Assembly (NCBI GenBank): GCA_018907035.1
Contig: JACCIC010000038.1
Location: forward strand, 224,501 to 288,500
From: Sycobia sp. Sy_11
Lineage: Eukaryota; Arthropoda; Insecta; Hymenoptera; Epichrysomallidae
DNA length: 64,000 bases
Direction of reading: 5' to 3'
The first letter of the stretch is position 1, and every line of letters starts with the position of its first letter. This document shows positions 31,563 to 45,911 of this stretch, one piece after another. The notes below the pieces were generated by a model. It was not told the origin of the DNA. It saw only the letters and a list, made by a program, of their open reading frames with translations, and ran no database searches. Both the position numbers and the translations under genes were made by a program.

Positions 31563-32957
31563 TAGACAATTATAAATATCTTATATATCAATTTTAGATC
31601 TCTTATAGTTATAGATTATGAAATTAAGTTATGGATTCCAATGAATAGTATATATATTTCTATATAATATATACTTATATTATAATAATTTACATAACGT
31701 TTTGGTTTTAAAACGTGATTTTTCACATCCAGATAATATTTACTTAAATTGAATCATAATATATACAAAATCGAAAAAAAATTAATTTTTGTATTTATAT
31801 CAGAGAAAAAAATTTTTTTTAAATATAACTTGTATATTTAGAAATTAATTATGCTTTACGCATACACATACTATATATATGATTACGAGATCTTAAAAGA
31901 AATCATAGAAGAAATTCCTCATTGAAGAACTTATTCACCTCAATTCAAAATTACAGGAGAACCGAGTTCTCAATATTACATATTTTTGTACTATAGTGTA
32001 CAAGTCAGGATTATTATATTGTTAAATTTTGAAACCAATGTTTTGATATAAGGAATTGAGTTCTTGAAAGAAGTTAATTAATAAGCAATCAATTTCTTGC
32101 AGTCTAAATATATTAGATATCATTAGTAAATATTGATTAAATGATAATTAATCAAATTCCCTGCGTCCAAATATTAAATAAATATATTCTTATATTTAGA
32201 TATAAGTGATAATTTATTTTTATATTTAATCTTTTATATTATATTTAATATTTTCCATTAGAAACTACGTTAGAAATTAAAATCTTGAAAGTACTTATTT
32301 ATCCAATTAATCATTGAACTAAAAAAAATACTAGATAAATATTAGTAACCGTATATTAAATAAATATTTTTCAGATTGTGAAATAAGTTGTTTCAAATAA
32401 GAAAACCAGAATGTTAAAAGTTCCTTCATCAAGAACTTGTTCGCTTGAATTAAAATGATATAAGATTGATATTTTACTATATGGTCTAAAAAATAAAAAT
32501 TTATATTTTAGGGTGATAAATAATCTCTAGATTTAAGAAAATAATTTTTGTGTAAAATTCAATAATAAGAAAAAATGTGAGGTAATCTAGGTAAGTAATT
32601 TTTTACTTTTTAGCTAATTTCGAGAAATCCATAACTCATTTGGTTTAGTTGAACGGATGTTGTAAAATATCTAGTTTATATCGTTTTAATTCAAGCGAAT
32701 ACGTTTTTGAAGGAATTTTTTAGATTCTGGTTTTCCTATTTTAAGTAACTTCTTTCGCAATCTAAGAAAATATTCATTTTAATTTTAATTTCAGAAATAT
32801 TTCTTTATGCGCTACAAGGCACATAAATATTTACTTGATATTAGTAGATATTTTTTCAGTGATATTTAATAATACAACAAATAATTATTTTTCAGCTTCA
32901 TATACCTAAGAAAATTACATTTAAGAAAATATTATCTAGATTATCTAGATTTGTTTA

Positions 32958-33009
<52 letters not shown>

Positions 33010-33010
33010 T

Positions 33011-33959
33011 TGACGGGGAACGCAAGCACTACGTGCGCTTGCTTTCCCACGTCCCGTTGATCTCTCTCTCTCTAGCCGTAGCCTGTAAATATTTATTTGT
33101 ATAGTTCCATGTATAAATGTTGATCTGTTACAGGCCGACGCACAACTACACCGGCGGAGAGGTAAGTGAGAGAGAAAGCGGGGAATGGGGAGAGACGGCC
33201 ACGCGCGCGAAGGATGAGATAGAGAGAAGGCCGCGAGCTTTGAACACGCGTTTTAGCCGGCTTTTCGCTCCACGCGCTTTGTTTTCCCTTTGCTGCTAGG
33301 GTGCCGTGTCTGATCGCGTACGGGAAGACGCCTCGTGCTCCTAGTGTTTCCCCTCGCCACGTACCTCGACTTTGGGGAGGATACCTGATCGGACGCGCGT
33401 GTTGTGCCACGGTGTTGTGGGTGTGTGCAGTGCACACGCGCCGAACACGAGTTCGAGCGGACGAACTGTCGTCCGACCCCGTCTCCGCGGAATAACCGCC
33501 CCATCCCGGGGCTTCTGGACGCCGACGTCACCGCCGCTCCCGGCGAAGGCAGGCGCTGCTGCCGGACGAGGACGCGCTGCGGGACCAACGAGCTCCGACT
33601 CGCTGTAAGTGGCAGCCCCTTTTCTCTCTCTCTCTCTCTCTCTCTTCCCGAACTCCTCGCGCGCCGTCGCCTCGGCGACCCTCGGCCTGCGTCCCGCACG
33701 CCTCGCATATAGGCGCTGTCTTATACTTTCAACGCTGCGCTATTAAAGCCTATTTAAATTTTAATTATTTTTATTTTTATTATTTCAAGTGTGCTCCATT
33801 AGCCGCCCTATCCCACGCGCAGTCCCGAACGCGATATTTCGCCCTTCGCGAACCGCCTCTCTCCCTCGCCGGAATCCTTCAGGGCTAAGCCCAGCCGGGC
33901 ACAGATTTGCAACGGCCGTGCCCGCCGTCCTCGTGCTCGAGGCGGATACGCGCACCGTT

Positions 33960-33962
<3 letters not shown>
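33011..33962. mobile_element. LTR-like GC-rich insert within a (TA)n tract
   Basis: 952 bp beginning TGACGGGG and ending CCGTTACA, set inside one TA microsatellite (32959-33010 and 33963-34008). ATAT on both sides is compatible with a 4-bp target duplication but not informative in TA repeats. Ends of the CGTTACA type also occur in element B and LTR C. Contains a GCAAGC/GCTTGC hairpin near the left end and a CT-rich run at 33622-33646. Probably a solo LTR; the direction is uncertain. The long overlapping frames here are due to high GC. Confidence 0.55.
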
Positions 33963-34008
<46 letters not shown>

Positions 34009-34011
<3 letters not shown>

Positions 34012-35270
34012 CAAGAAGTTTTATTTATTTATATATGCATTGCGTAACTCAGCTATATACATTGTATAAAAATAATTAAATACTAATTTCTATAAAATAT
34101 TAGTTTGATTCTGTAAAGCCTTTTTTAGAGGATCTAAAGTACTGTGTTCACGTATATTATTACTATATTTCAGAAACTCAGGTTTTCCATTTTAGTTTTG
34201 ATCAGCTTATTTTAAAGAAACGTTTTCTAGAAAATCAAAATGCTTATTTTCAGATTATGATGAGCTAAATTTAAGTCATTAGAATATTATAATTAAATAA
34301 ATATGTACTTGACTGGATTTCCGTTCTTAAGAAAATCTTATTATTTTAACTTACATGTTTTTCTTGGTTTAAGAAAAACATGTTTTAATTCTTAGAAATT
34401 TTTCCTGAATGTAAGTTTATATTTCGATCGCCTTCAAATTTTGAATACGTATTCTATACGGTCAGGATTAGATGATAGAATATTTTTTACTGCAAATTTA
34501 ACAAAAAAAAAAACAACAAAATGATGGCAACATAGCTAGTTGCTTGTATATCGGTAGACTGCCTGCTAGGCCTCGTACTACATGCGTGCAGACGGGCAGG
34601 TAATAAACAGGGAGAACAGTTGAGACGACACAGTATAGAGGAAACTCGCGGGTACATGCAGGTACATTCAGGTACATGGTATGGCAACACCCACCAACAT
34701 CGAGTAATCCATGTTAAGCCCCTTGAATTTTTCTTTTATCCCCTCCCTCTCTCGCTCTCTCATTCTCTGTCTTCTCCATACAACGTAGTTATGAGTAAAA
34801 TATGATTATATCAGATTCTGATATAATACTCCAAAAATATAAAAAGCAATCAAATAATTTTTGGAAAAGTTTACAGTCTATAATTAGCAGCTTTTTCGAA
34901 ATCTATTGCATTCGTAAACATAGATCAATTGCTGACAATGGCCATGAATATTGTCTCAATGTTAAGTTTTTTTTTTTTTAAAGCGAACATATATTTTGTT
35001 GCAATTTAATTATTTTAGTTAAATAGAGAAGCATTACAAAATTAAATCAAACATTCATTTTTTTAGTTCCAAGTAAAACGTATGTCATAGAAATAAGTCT
35101 ATATTGAAAAAATTTTTTTAGATTTAAATAAAAGGTTGATTTGTATACCATTAATTAACCATTTATTCAAAATCAGCAATTTATATATTTAAAATACTGA
35201 ATGTTTAGTTAAATACAGTTAATATTTTTTTGATATAGAAGAACTGAGAATTTAAATAAAATATAAAATT
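34009..35270. other. AT-rich DNA, no gene recognised
   Basis: The right part from about 35072 is the left half of a duplicated segment whose second copy starts at 52717. Confidence 0.5.
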
Positions 35271-35800
35271 GAGGCCTACGATGGCTCAATCGCTAGAGCG
35301 AAGGACTAGTAACTCGGTGATCCGAGTTCAAATCCCGGTCTCGGCCGATTGATACAGGCACCGCTGTAATTATTTACATGTGCTTTGTTTACAAACACAT
35401 CGTAGACCTCCGTCGCTGATTAGCACCGATAATTGGAAGCATAAATAAAGCGACGTTAAATAACATAAAAAAAAAAAAAAAAAAATATAAAATTCAACTG
35501 TAGTATCTTAACTTATTAGACCATCATTTTTGTAATCTTCAATGATGTAAACGTACACTATATATTATATTGCAATAAATACTAATTCTATTTACATATT
35601 TTTCCATCATTTTTATTGTATTATATATATTATCTGTAATATATTTGTAATGTACGAAACGCAATGGTAGTGAATGTTCAACGCACACAATCTGCCGTTC
35701 AAGCTTTAGGCATCCTGATCAGAATGTTAATTAGGATTATTATTAGGACTTAATCCTAATAAATAGAGATTGTTTAACTGGTTAACATGTCAGTTACATT
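35072..35800. repeat. Duplicated segment D, copy 1 (contains the SINE)
   Basis: Without the SINE this matches 52717-53055 joined to 55423-55500. Shared landmarks are CATAGAAATAA, ATACCATTAATTA, TATAAAATTCAACT, and GGACTTAATC near the end. It is followed at about 35805-35825 by a hairpin, TCTCGAGCGAAACCGAGA, like a decayed Helitron 3' end. Confidence 0.75.
35271..35484 (+). mobile_element. tRNA-derived SINE
   Basis: The 5' part is tRNA-like with an A box (TGGCTCAATCGCTAGAGC, 35282-35299) and a B box (GAGTTCAAATCCCG, 35324-35337), the internal RNA polymerase III promoter. A unique body and a poly(A) end follow. It is flanked by ATATAAAATT (35261-35270 and 35485-35494). The related segment at 52908-52925 has one copy of this sequence and no SINE, so it is the empty site. 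Confidence 0.9.
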
Positions 35801-35829
35801 TACTATCTCGAGCGAAACCGAGAGAATTT

Positions 35830-36844
35830 CTAAACTTTGAAGCATGGTTGGTGTACTTTTCAGCACTAAAAATCTTAATTTTAAAAATTACTTACACAAC
35901 TAAAACACAATATATTTATTTTATACAAAAGTATAGAATAAGGCAAGTAAGATGTATTAGAAATTCTAATCATTTAAAAGTATTTGTAACGTAACAAATA
36001 TTTTTTGCTCTTCAAATAAACCTACAACTTACAATTTTATTTTACAGAATCCTTAGCAGAGTGTTTGTGTTATGGAGCATTATTATATTACTGACAGAAA
36101 AATCTAGTTACTTTTTGAATTAACAAAAATGAGATTGTATCTGCATATTATATTAGTGGCCTTACTTTAGTATATTGAAATATTGTTTATGTTTTTTGGA
36201 GTGCTTATCATAAATATAATGGTGAAAATTTGAGGAAATTTCCTTTTTATAGTGAAAACTATAAGAACATCATAGAAATCTGGTTTTTCTACATTATCTT
36301 GTAAAATACGAAAAGTTTCAAAAAGGATTTTTAAGTAAAGATATAGATTTCATCAAAACATATTTCTTATTCTATACATTTTTCTTTACCAAAGGTTTCC
36401 AAAAAATATATTCAAACTAACGGAGTATAGAATAGTCAATGAAAATATTACGGTGCAGTGCATTGTTGTTAAGAAAAAACGTTTAAAGAAAAAATATATA
36501 GATTAAAAAATATGTATTTGGATGAGATTTTGAACTTTCAGTTAAATCATTTGTTGTTTTTTTTTTATATTTTACGAGATAAATTAGAAAAATAATATTT
36601 TGACTGTGTTTTAATGTGATTTATTATAAAATTGCAATTATCACCAATTTTTACTACCATATATATAATCAGAATCCTAAAAAACGTATATATAAAAATT
36701 TTAATAAAAATCGCGTTAGTCGACTAATTGAAAAATTAGGTAGTTCTTTGCTATAAGAGATTTTTTCAGCTTTTGATGTTTGCCAGTTTTCCTTAAAGTT
36801 GCTGTAGGTTTCAAAACTTTAACCTACTTGCAAGCTACTGCGAA

Positions 36845-36897
<53 letters not shown>

Positions 36898-37748
36898 GTA
36901 AATATTTATACATGTAGCAATAAAATTTCTTTTTGGTTGCTGCCAGTATAAGCTGCTCATCTTTTATTGCACCCCCGCTTCCAGCCTATTGTTTCGACAA
37001 GCTTTCCCTCTGCACGCGCTGAAGACACCATCGCACGAGCTCGAGAAACAACATCTGAAATATCGCACGAAACAGCCAGTACCTCGCTTTAGCCACCAGA
37101 AGCTCTCATTTTTTTCGAAAATTTTTACTGCAGTCTGGCTCATTAACGTCGGCGATCTTACCTTATTATCTTTGGCTATGAGTATGTCTCGACTCAAAAA
37201 ATAATATGAATGTTTTTACGTATACGTAAACAAGTAAATGTCTTTATAGCATGTGTTAAGGATTTTGTTCAATTTCTTTAAATAAATTAATTGTATTTAT
37301 TAAATAATATATTGCGATTAATGTACATGTTAAGTTTCATCAAATTCAAAAAAAATTTGTTTCTTAGGTCTAAGATTAGGCGGTGGTACGGATTAGGAGA
37401 ATGAACATACTAGTTGTAACCAGAGATGAACCGAGATTGCCAGGGCCCATGTAAATTAATGGTACCAAATTGGTGTCACAGCCTACTGTGATAGGTGCCC
37501 GAGTAAAGTCTGTCTGTGATGTCGATTATCGGTAATTACAGTGCACTGCTGAAAAATGTTTCAAAAGAAAATAATAGAAATAACACATCTAAAGCAATGA
37601 AGGAGAAACGGCGGGCGCGAGTATAGACTGCTGTTATGGGGAGGGGCAACGTGGCAGGCAGGCACGATGCCGAAAAGGGGAAGTAGGGGAAATAAAGGAC
37701 CGAGTGAAACAGAAAACAACTACGCGTATATACGTATATATATGTATA
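35830..37748. other. AT-rich DNA, no gene recognised
   Basis: Includes (TA)n at 36848-36891 and a more GC-rich piece at 36960-37200 with short frames on both strands that I cannot assign. No splice-supported exon was found. Confidence 0.45.
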
Positions 37749-37958
37749 CTAGCATCCCCCGTCTCGGCTTCGCCCGAGATAATAATTTACCCGATTTCAT
37801 AAATAATTCAATAATATGTGAGTAAAAAGTACTCTATATATAAAAATCTATGTTTATATAAATAATTGACCGTAATTTACCTATCGTTGCTTCTGTATAA
37901 AAAGCTGCTTCAATGTAGCGTCTACTTGAAAAAGTTGATATGTTACCGACCATTATAT

Positions 37959-38991
<1,033 letters not shown>

Positions 38992-39427
38992 CCGGATACG
39001 GATTTACATAAAGAATTCATGTAACTTTAAGTATAGAATCGACATTTAATTATACATTTTACATATCGATTCGATATCAGCCGTTCTGTGCAAATTTACA
39101 GTTTATCATTCATTTTTCACGCTCTTTCCCAAATACATTTAAGATGCTGCTTGCATAGACCATAATCATTCTATTAATTTAAATTATTTTATAGATCTTA
39201 TAATTAAATTCTAATCCTAAGATTTGTAATTACGAAGAAAATACTTAAAATTACCAACAAATGACGATTACGATTTGCTTAATATACGATAACAATTTAT
39301 ACAAGTGTACCGCATTATTAATCTAAGAAATTATTTAATCTAAATTACATATGAAACGAATTTATAAGATTTTCAAAGAAAAAAAAAATACAAGCGCTCA
39401 GAAAATTAGCAACTGTATAATGTTTCA

Positions 39428-39613
39428 TTAAACTGTACTTAATAAATAATTGTCATCATTAGGACAGCCAGATTTACTTCTACGTTCTCTTGACTTAAAA
39501 TCTACTATATCACAGAATTTAACTTGAAATTCTTCAATAATATCAATAAACGCAGATCTAAGTGAATATGATGCTGCATCCTGTGCACGTATATTATTTT
39601 TAAGAAGTATATC
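39428..39613 (-). CDS. Candidate last exon of an unidentified protein
   Basis: After a pyrimidine-rich stretch and AG at 39615-39614, 61 codons stay open to a TAA at 39430-39428. The peptide (start DILLKNNIRAQDAASYSLRS, then AFIDIIEEFQVKFCDIV, ending NDDNYLLSTV) has ordinary amino acid use and mixed helices, unlike random AT-rich DNA. I do not recognise it. It may belong with the fragment at 40402-40643 on the same strand. Confidence 0.45.
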   Translation of the reverse strand, partial: DILLKNNIRAQDAASYSLRSAFIDIIEEFQVKFCDIVDFKSRERRSKSGCPNDDNYLLSTV

Positions 39614-40401
39614 CTTTTTAAATGTATAAAAAGAAAACTGCCATTATAAAAATAAAAAACAATTAATTAGAAAATGAGTTCATATTACTGAAAACAAAAT
39701 TTTTTTGTTTAATTACATAATCAAAGATTTAACAGAAACTAAGAAATACTAACTCTTTATTAAAAAGTAAATTAAATTCTTAATAAAATGAAGTCATCAA
39801 GGCAATATACTTAGTCGATTAAATAAAACAAAAGAAATTTTTCATTTATAACAAATAAAAATAAGCTCTACTTTGAGATTTTTACTTTGTAAATTTGTTA
39901 TGCTATGCATATAATACGCAAGACAATACTATATTCTAAATAATTTATACATTTCAATGCTTATCTTATAGTTTAATATTTCTGCAATTATTGAAACAAT
40001 AACATAGAGAGATTTGGCTTAAAATAGAGAAGAATCAAGTCATATAATTATTAAAAATATCATAATGCAAAACGAAGATTAACACAAACATGCTTCACAT
40101 AATTAATCTAATGAAAATCTAAAAATTGTCATTTTAAGGTGTCACTAAAATATTAATAATTATTAATAAGATTAAAAGTTTTGAAAATAGTTTCAAACAC
40201 GGACAAATTTATCCTTTATACTTCATATAGTTTACCATAGGAAAAACCAATTATTTGTATAATGGACATCATAAAAATTAATATTATTTAAATGCAAAAA
40301 ACATATTTGATTTAATAAAGACATAAAAAAAATCTTCATAATTTATTGTGACGTTTCTAATTAATTAGTCTCATAAAACTTTCCTTAATTGCCATCAATC
40401 G

Positions 40402-40643
40402 TCAGTGCTTTCTTGATTCAGTTAAAGGAGTTTCCAATATAAAACCAGTATCCAATTCTTCAATTTCTTTCAAATTATCATTTTTTTTATTTTTAATTTT
40501 TTACATTTCTCTATAGTTGGTCGTCCTATAAGTCCATGTTCTTTTACTTTTTCCATTTTATCGTCTTTGTCATCATTACTATCTGTTTCATTTTTTTCTT
40601 CTTCAGATATATCACTATTAGAATTGTTTATTTTTTTCTTCAT
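40402..40643 (-). pseudogene. Exon-like coding remnant, acidic/basic protein
   Basis: An ATG at 40643 opens a frame with an acidic stretch (SDISEEEKNETDSNDDKDDK) followed by EHGLIGRPTIEKCKKLK. At a run of A near 40480 the sense passes to the next frame (LKEIEELDTGFILETPL) and stops at 40404-40402. Either a homopolymer indel in a gene or a decayed gene piece. Family unknown. Confidence 0.3.
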
Positions 40644-40989
40644 TTTTAATATCTATATTTTCAGGGTCAGTAGATTTGTTTATCAATATTTTTTTGTCCT
40701 TTATGATTTACCTTGTTCTCTTTTTCTTATCATCATTCCTTGGTATCTGTCCTTTTTTTTTAAATTTATAATTATTCATTGTTTTTTTTCTTTCGTTTCA
40801 TTGATCAAATATTTTTTTGTTTATCATCATTCGTTCTTGTCTATTATTATTTGTCACTTACCTCTACATTCCCTTTCTCAAGTTATCATCATTCTCTTTA
40901 CCTTTATAATTAACCATTATCGTCACTACTCACATGTTGTCCCATCATTTTTATTATTAATCGTTCTCTTTTTTTTCTATCTATTATTT

Positions 40990-41234
40990 CCTTTTCGTTC
41001 TTTGTGAGTGCATCTTAGCACTTGTCTGTGCCGTGGTTTAGGTTAGGCCTCCTCGCCGTTCCACCAGCCGACAGTTATGCATGGCACGTGGCGCGGGGAG
41101 GTAAGGGGAAGGGACCGTGTCAATCACAAGGCGCGACGGCGCGCGCGAGCGCCTTAAAGTTTTCTTCTCCGCGGGATGGCGCGCGCGTCGTCGTTTGCTG
41201 GACAAGCCGGCGCGGGAGCCTTGTGACTCTTGTC

Positions 41235-41238
<4 letters not shown>
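40990..41238 (-). repeat. GC-rich dispersed repeat, copy 2
   Basis: Reverse-oriented match of 18556-18790, starting at the hairpin GTGAC TCTT GTCAC (41223-41236). Its A-rich continuation lies at about 40660-40990. Confidence 0.75.
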
Positions 41239-41278
<40 letters not shown>

Positions 41279-41283
<5 letters not shown>

Positions 41284-42200
41284 ATACGGTTTCAATGGAG
41301 AAAATTATACTTTCGAATTCGAGTGGTAGAAAAAAAATGTGCAAGTGCCACGTGATGACGTTTACAGAGGGCATCATGTTCGCACTATAGGAAATATCTC
41401 GGGACAACTGCTATAGAGAGTTTTGTGTTGGGAAGGTAGATTACAATTCCACTCCTATTGGAAGTGTACGTGTTCGAATTAGTAAATCTCTTCATAGAAA
41501 TCGTAATGATATACTTGGACATCGTTTCCCACCAACTATACATGACACTCCCCGTAAAAGCCGTTCCAAATCATCGAGAAATTGCATTTTATCATCCGAA
41601 AACGAAACTCCCCGTAGAAGTTGACCCGATATACCTGAACTTCGTTTACTATCAACTAAACACGAAATTCCCCGTAGAACTCGTCCCGTTATACCTGGAC
41701 ATCATCTTCTACCGTCCAAATACGAAATTGCCCGCAGAAGTCGTTCTAAAACACCTGGAAATCGCATTCTGTCATCCGGACATGAAACTCCCCCTAGAAG
41801 TTGTCCCGACATACCTAAAGATCGTTTCCTACCAACTAAACACGATAGTCCCAGTAAAAGTCGGCCTGAGAAAGCTAGCATCGCTTCCTAACGACTAAAC
41901 ACAATACTCCCCTTAAAGTCGTTCGGAAAGACCTAGATATCGTATTTTACCGTGCCAACACGAATTTTCCCATAGAAGTTGATTTCCTCATACCTGGATC
42001 TCGTTTTCCATCAACTAAATACAATATTCCCCGTAAAAATCTCCCAGAGACACCTGGACATCGCATCCTATCATTCGAACACACGACTGCCTATAGAAAT
42101 CGTCTTGAGGCAACAGGATATCGTAATCCACCGACCGTATACGCCAATACAATATTACTCAGTAGAAATCGTATTTAAAATGTTTATGTATAATATGTAC
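41279..42200. repeat. Minisatellite of 60-bp units inside Helitron copy 2
   Basis: About eleven units, e.g. CCCCGTAGAA, CCTGGACATC and TTCTACCGTCC repeating in order. On the + strand 41458-41898 is open through seven units and reads a repeating 20-residue motif (YLDIIFYRPNTKLPAEVV). Frame breaks follow, then it continues at 41979-42180. Confidence 0.8.
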
Positions 42201-42588
42201 ACTATAATATACATACAATATATATATATACTTTTTATATTTCCATTTTTCAATTAAATACCCTGAATATTTTCGTAGTGATGTTATCTGAAATTCAAGC
42301 AAAATGTTGGTATGCGCATAGCATATTTTTTCAATAGGCGATTGATATTGCCTTTTTATGCCGAAGTAACGATACATTTTATTTATATATACATAATTTC
42401 GAGATTGTTGGTAAAGAATCCTATTTTGCCACCATTTCTTTTGTTCGAACTAAAAAAAAACATAGTCACTTGTCACAATTCTGAAGTTAATAGAATGTAT
42501 AAAAATAAAAATATAATTTGTCGTCACAAACTATATTCAGTATGATTTGATACACAAAACCATTTTATAAGAGAAGGAGAAAGAAAGA

Positions 42589-42592
<4 letters not shown>

Positions 42593-42636
<44 letters not shown>
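42593..42636. repeat. (GA)n microsatellite
   Basis: Uninterrupted GA repeat of about 44 bp. Confidence 0.95.
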
Positions 42637-42640
<4 letters not shown>

Positions 42641-43221
42641 CCCACGTAAGAGAAAATAGCATTTACAAAAATTAAATGATATCCATAAGGTGTGAGTGTA
42701 GTGTCAGATTAACCTGAAGAACATAAAAGGTAATACCCACTAACGTCACAACTTCTTTAGGATACGAATTCCAAAGTTGGATATGAGCATTCACTTGAGC
42801 CGGCCTGGTATTAATACTTTAAACCGACTACATTGAGTTAATATTCGTGATTCAAGACGCCGCCTAGTGGCCGCTGGTGAAACTGGCCACTAAAACTGTT
42901 AACTTAATTTATTGTTAAAAGTAAAATGATTTTCAAGAAAAAACACAGCCTATGTCCTTACCAAAATAATATAGAATCTATATGTCAAATTTCAGAACAA
43001 TCAGTTCAGTAGTTTTTTCGGTTATCGCGTACAAATAAAAACACGCTTTGTCTTTAGAAATTAGTAGATATGATATGAAGTATGATATGATATGATATGA
43101 TATGATATGATATAATATGATATGATATATAAGAAATGCGTGCACTAATTCTTTTCTCCATTTCGGCAAGTTCGGACATATTCCAACCGCGACCAAAATC
43201 CATCCATTCTCTGTCTCTCTT

Positions 43222-43289
<68 letters not shown>

Positions 43290-43600
43290 CATTTATTTAG
43301 AGATTAAATATTAATACTATTTATTGATATGCTTTTTACAAACACACACACACATACACACACACACACACATTACAATACGTCAAAATGAGGAAGGTTG
43401 AAATTTGAACTTCAGTTTTAAATAAAAAACACTGCACGCATATCTATTAAAGAAATGCGTGTAGTGTTTCTTTTCTTTATTTCGGCATCCAAAATCCATT
43501 CTCTCTTTATCTTCCTCTATCTTCCTGTTTGTCTGTGTGTGCGTGTGTGTGTATGCGCAAGCGTGCGTGCAGTGTGTGTATGTGTGTGTGTGTGTGTGTG

Positions 43601-43659
<59 letters not shown>

Positions 43660-44055
43660 TTTGTATTGAAAACAACAAATTAGTAAATTCAAATAAATAT
43701 TTTCTAATGTTGGAACGAAATAGATTTTAATATATAAAAATGAGCGATAAAAAATATACGATTAATAAGAATTTTATATACAATAGTAAGGCGATTGATT
43801 TACATTGGATGAAATTTTCCAAGAATTTAGTTGTCATTTTTGATAATAAATTAAATTTAACAAATTATATTGAATACGAAAAAACCTCACACAGTTGAAG
43901 AAAAGTCAGTTATATCGAAAGATTTGATAAAAGGATTTTATTTAGTTCCTGATTATTGCACTATGTATTATGCATTTACATTTCCAATTTTTAATTACTA
44001 TTCAACAATTTAGTGTTCTTATAGTAAGTGTCAAATTTCTGAACATAACATCGTC

Positions 44056-44058
<3 letters not shown>
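42637..44058. repeat. Region dense in microsatellites
   Basis: Holds (TATGA)n at about 43079-43128, (CT)n at 43203-43267, (TA)n at 43268-43289, (CA)n at 43341-43373, (GT)n at 43525-43602 and (TA)n at 43606-43655. A sequence like CATTTCGGCA...AAAATCCATTCTCTC occurs both at 43158-43210 and 43477-43505, so part of the region is a tandem duplication. No gene. Confidence 0.8.

Positions 44059-44115
<57 letters not shown>
44059..44115. repeat. (TA)n microsatellite left of repeat X copy 2
   Basis: Pure TA tract. Confidence 0.95.
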
Positions 44116-44118
<3 letters not shown>

Positions 44119-44403
44119 TGAATTATAACAATATATGTCAACTACCAATGAGTTTATCAGGAATGGCATTTATAAAAACAGTCATTCGCACGAATTTACA
44201 TTGGTTTCATCGAAGAAGATAAATGCTTATAGGAGGACACTTGTACATATCGTTGGATCCAGTCTTGGGGTAACTTTTCGTAGTTAGGTTGCAACCACTA
44301 GAAAGCGCCACTGTCGCCACCAGATATATATAGATATAGCAACGCAATGTATGTCATGTTAACCAGATGAAAATCTTATTCAGATATATCTGTATCTATA
44401 AGA

Positions 44404-44408
<5 letters not shown>
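44116..44408 (-). repeat. Dispersed repeat X, copy 2
   Basis: Reverse-oriented relative of 15055-15350, with (TA)n on both sides (44059-44115 and 44409-44452). About 85-90 percent alike by eye. Confidence 0.7.
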
Positions 44409-44452
<44 letters not shown>

Positions 44453-44455
<3 letters not shown>

Positions 44456-45240
44456 TATTGGAAATCCTATAAGTTATCCAACTATAGTTGCCAGTCACAT
44501 TATTAATAAGTTATATTTTCTGCTCTTTCTATTTAGTAGATTATGTCAGCCATATTATTTTTAGATTTTTAAAATGTAATCGATTGTAATGAGTTGAAAT
44601 TGGAGCCTGTTTTTTTAAATAGAATGTAAGTCTCAAGATTTTTCTATTAAAATAATTTAATATTTATCATTTCTCAAAATAGAGATTGCTTTAAACAATA
44701 GTGATTTTAAATGATAGTTAATTAATGATTAATGATTACAACCCTAATAGAATTTTACTTATAATAATTTTCAATAATTTATTAGTTTATGAATAATTTT
44801 TATTAATTTTTCTCCTCGCGTGTGGAAAATTCATTTTTCCGTATGCGTTTCGGTTAGGAATGGCACCCTATCACAACAGGCGAAAGTTATGTTTAAAGCG
44901 CGAAAAAAAACAGTCGAATGTGAATCGGAGAAAAAGAGATATATAGTAATGCAACACTTATTGATTGGACGGCTTTTTAAATTTTCTTAGTTTTGATTAT
45001 AAATCTTAAAGAACGCGCGAAAGTTATTTTCGCACGCCTAAAGGGAAACAGAAAATGTAGGTGATAGAAAGAAATATATAGTGTTGCGTATTAATTTAAT
45101 TCAATTTTTTGCGTTATTCTATATGCATTAATATGCATCTATTTTATTAAAATAAAAAACTATAAATAAACATGTAAAATCATAAATTCGAAAATTATTT
45201 GTATTTTAACTCATCCATTTAAGTTTTTAACAAAATAAAA

Positions 45241-45242
<2 letters not shown>
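44453..45242. other. AT-rich DNA with a weak direct repeat
   Basis: Two related stretches start GCGAAAGTTAT at about 44880 and 45016 and both end near ATATATAGT. No gene seen. Confidence 0.45.
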
Positions 45243-45290
<48 letters not shown>

Positions 45291-45294
<4 letters not shown>

Positions 45295-45911
45295 GTTGTC
45301 AAGTATCTCCCTTCCGCCTTTTTGTCTTATGAATTTCGCGGCTAGGTACAAAGCGCTATAGAGCTCATATCTGGCAATACTATACATCATTTGAAAGGTC
45401 TTGACATAGCGTACAAAACGACGCTGTGCATGATTAGTTTGGATATTGCGTTCGAAAGTCATAGACGTGAAAACATGGAGTTCACTAATGCCGAAATTCG
45501 CGCTATTTAATAGTTTTCCTTGGTCAAAAGCAAATCCGCTAGAGAAACGTTCCGTGAGAGTAATAGTGTTTTGGGGGATGGCATGCTATCTATTCAGAGC
45601 CGGTGAAAACGACACCATAGATAAGCCAGCCGGCAGAAGACCTATGACGACGAATACCGATCAAATCATAGAATTTAGCGAGTTAGACCGGCATGTAGCA
45701 TCTCGTGACATCGCCCAGGAGATGAGAGTCAGTCACCAAACCATTTTAAATCATCTGCAGAAGGCTGGATACAAAAAAAGCTTGATGTTTGGGTACCGCA
45801 TGATTTGACGCAATAAACCTTCTGGACCGAATCAACGCCTGCGATGTGCTGCTGAAACGGAACGAACTCGACCCATTTTTGAAGCGAATAGTGACTGACT
45901 ACGACAACCTT
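45291..45911 (+). pseudogene. Mariner transposase fragment, N-terminal part
   Basis: Begins at a TA tract with TTAGGTTGTCAAGTATC, an irritans-type mariner end. An ATG at 45475 starts MEFTNAEIRAI. The helix-turn-helix segment RDIAQEMRVSHQTILNHLQK (about 45705-45765) and a piece ending DVWVPHDL are clear. At least three frame breaks occur, and the first catalytic Asp region is deleted just before the end. The sequence then changes abruptly to retroelement-like DNA. Confidence 0.75.

Larger units (their letters stand above)
29132..33010. other. AT-rich DNA between element B and the LTR-like insert
   Basis: Mostly low-complexity. It holds (TA)n at 29590-29645 and 32959-33010, a candidate exon (30088-30199), a large inverted repeat (30504-30851) and a tRNA-like relic (31492-31562), listed separately. 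Confidence 0.5.

Noticed and set aside
33093..33712. Overlapping GC-rich frames of up to 151 codons on both strands
   Set aside because: High GC lowers stop frequency. No motif, and the segment is bounded like an LTR.
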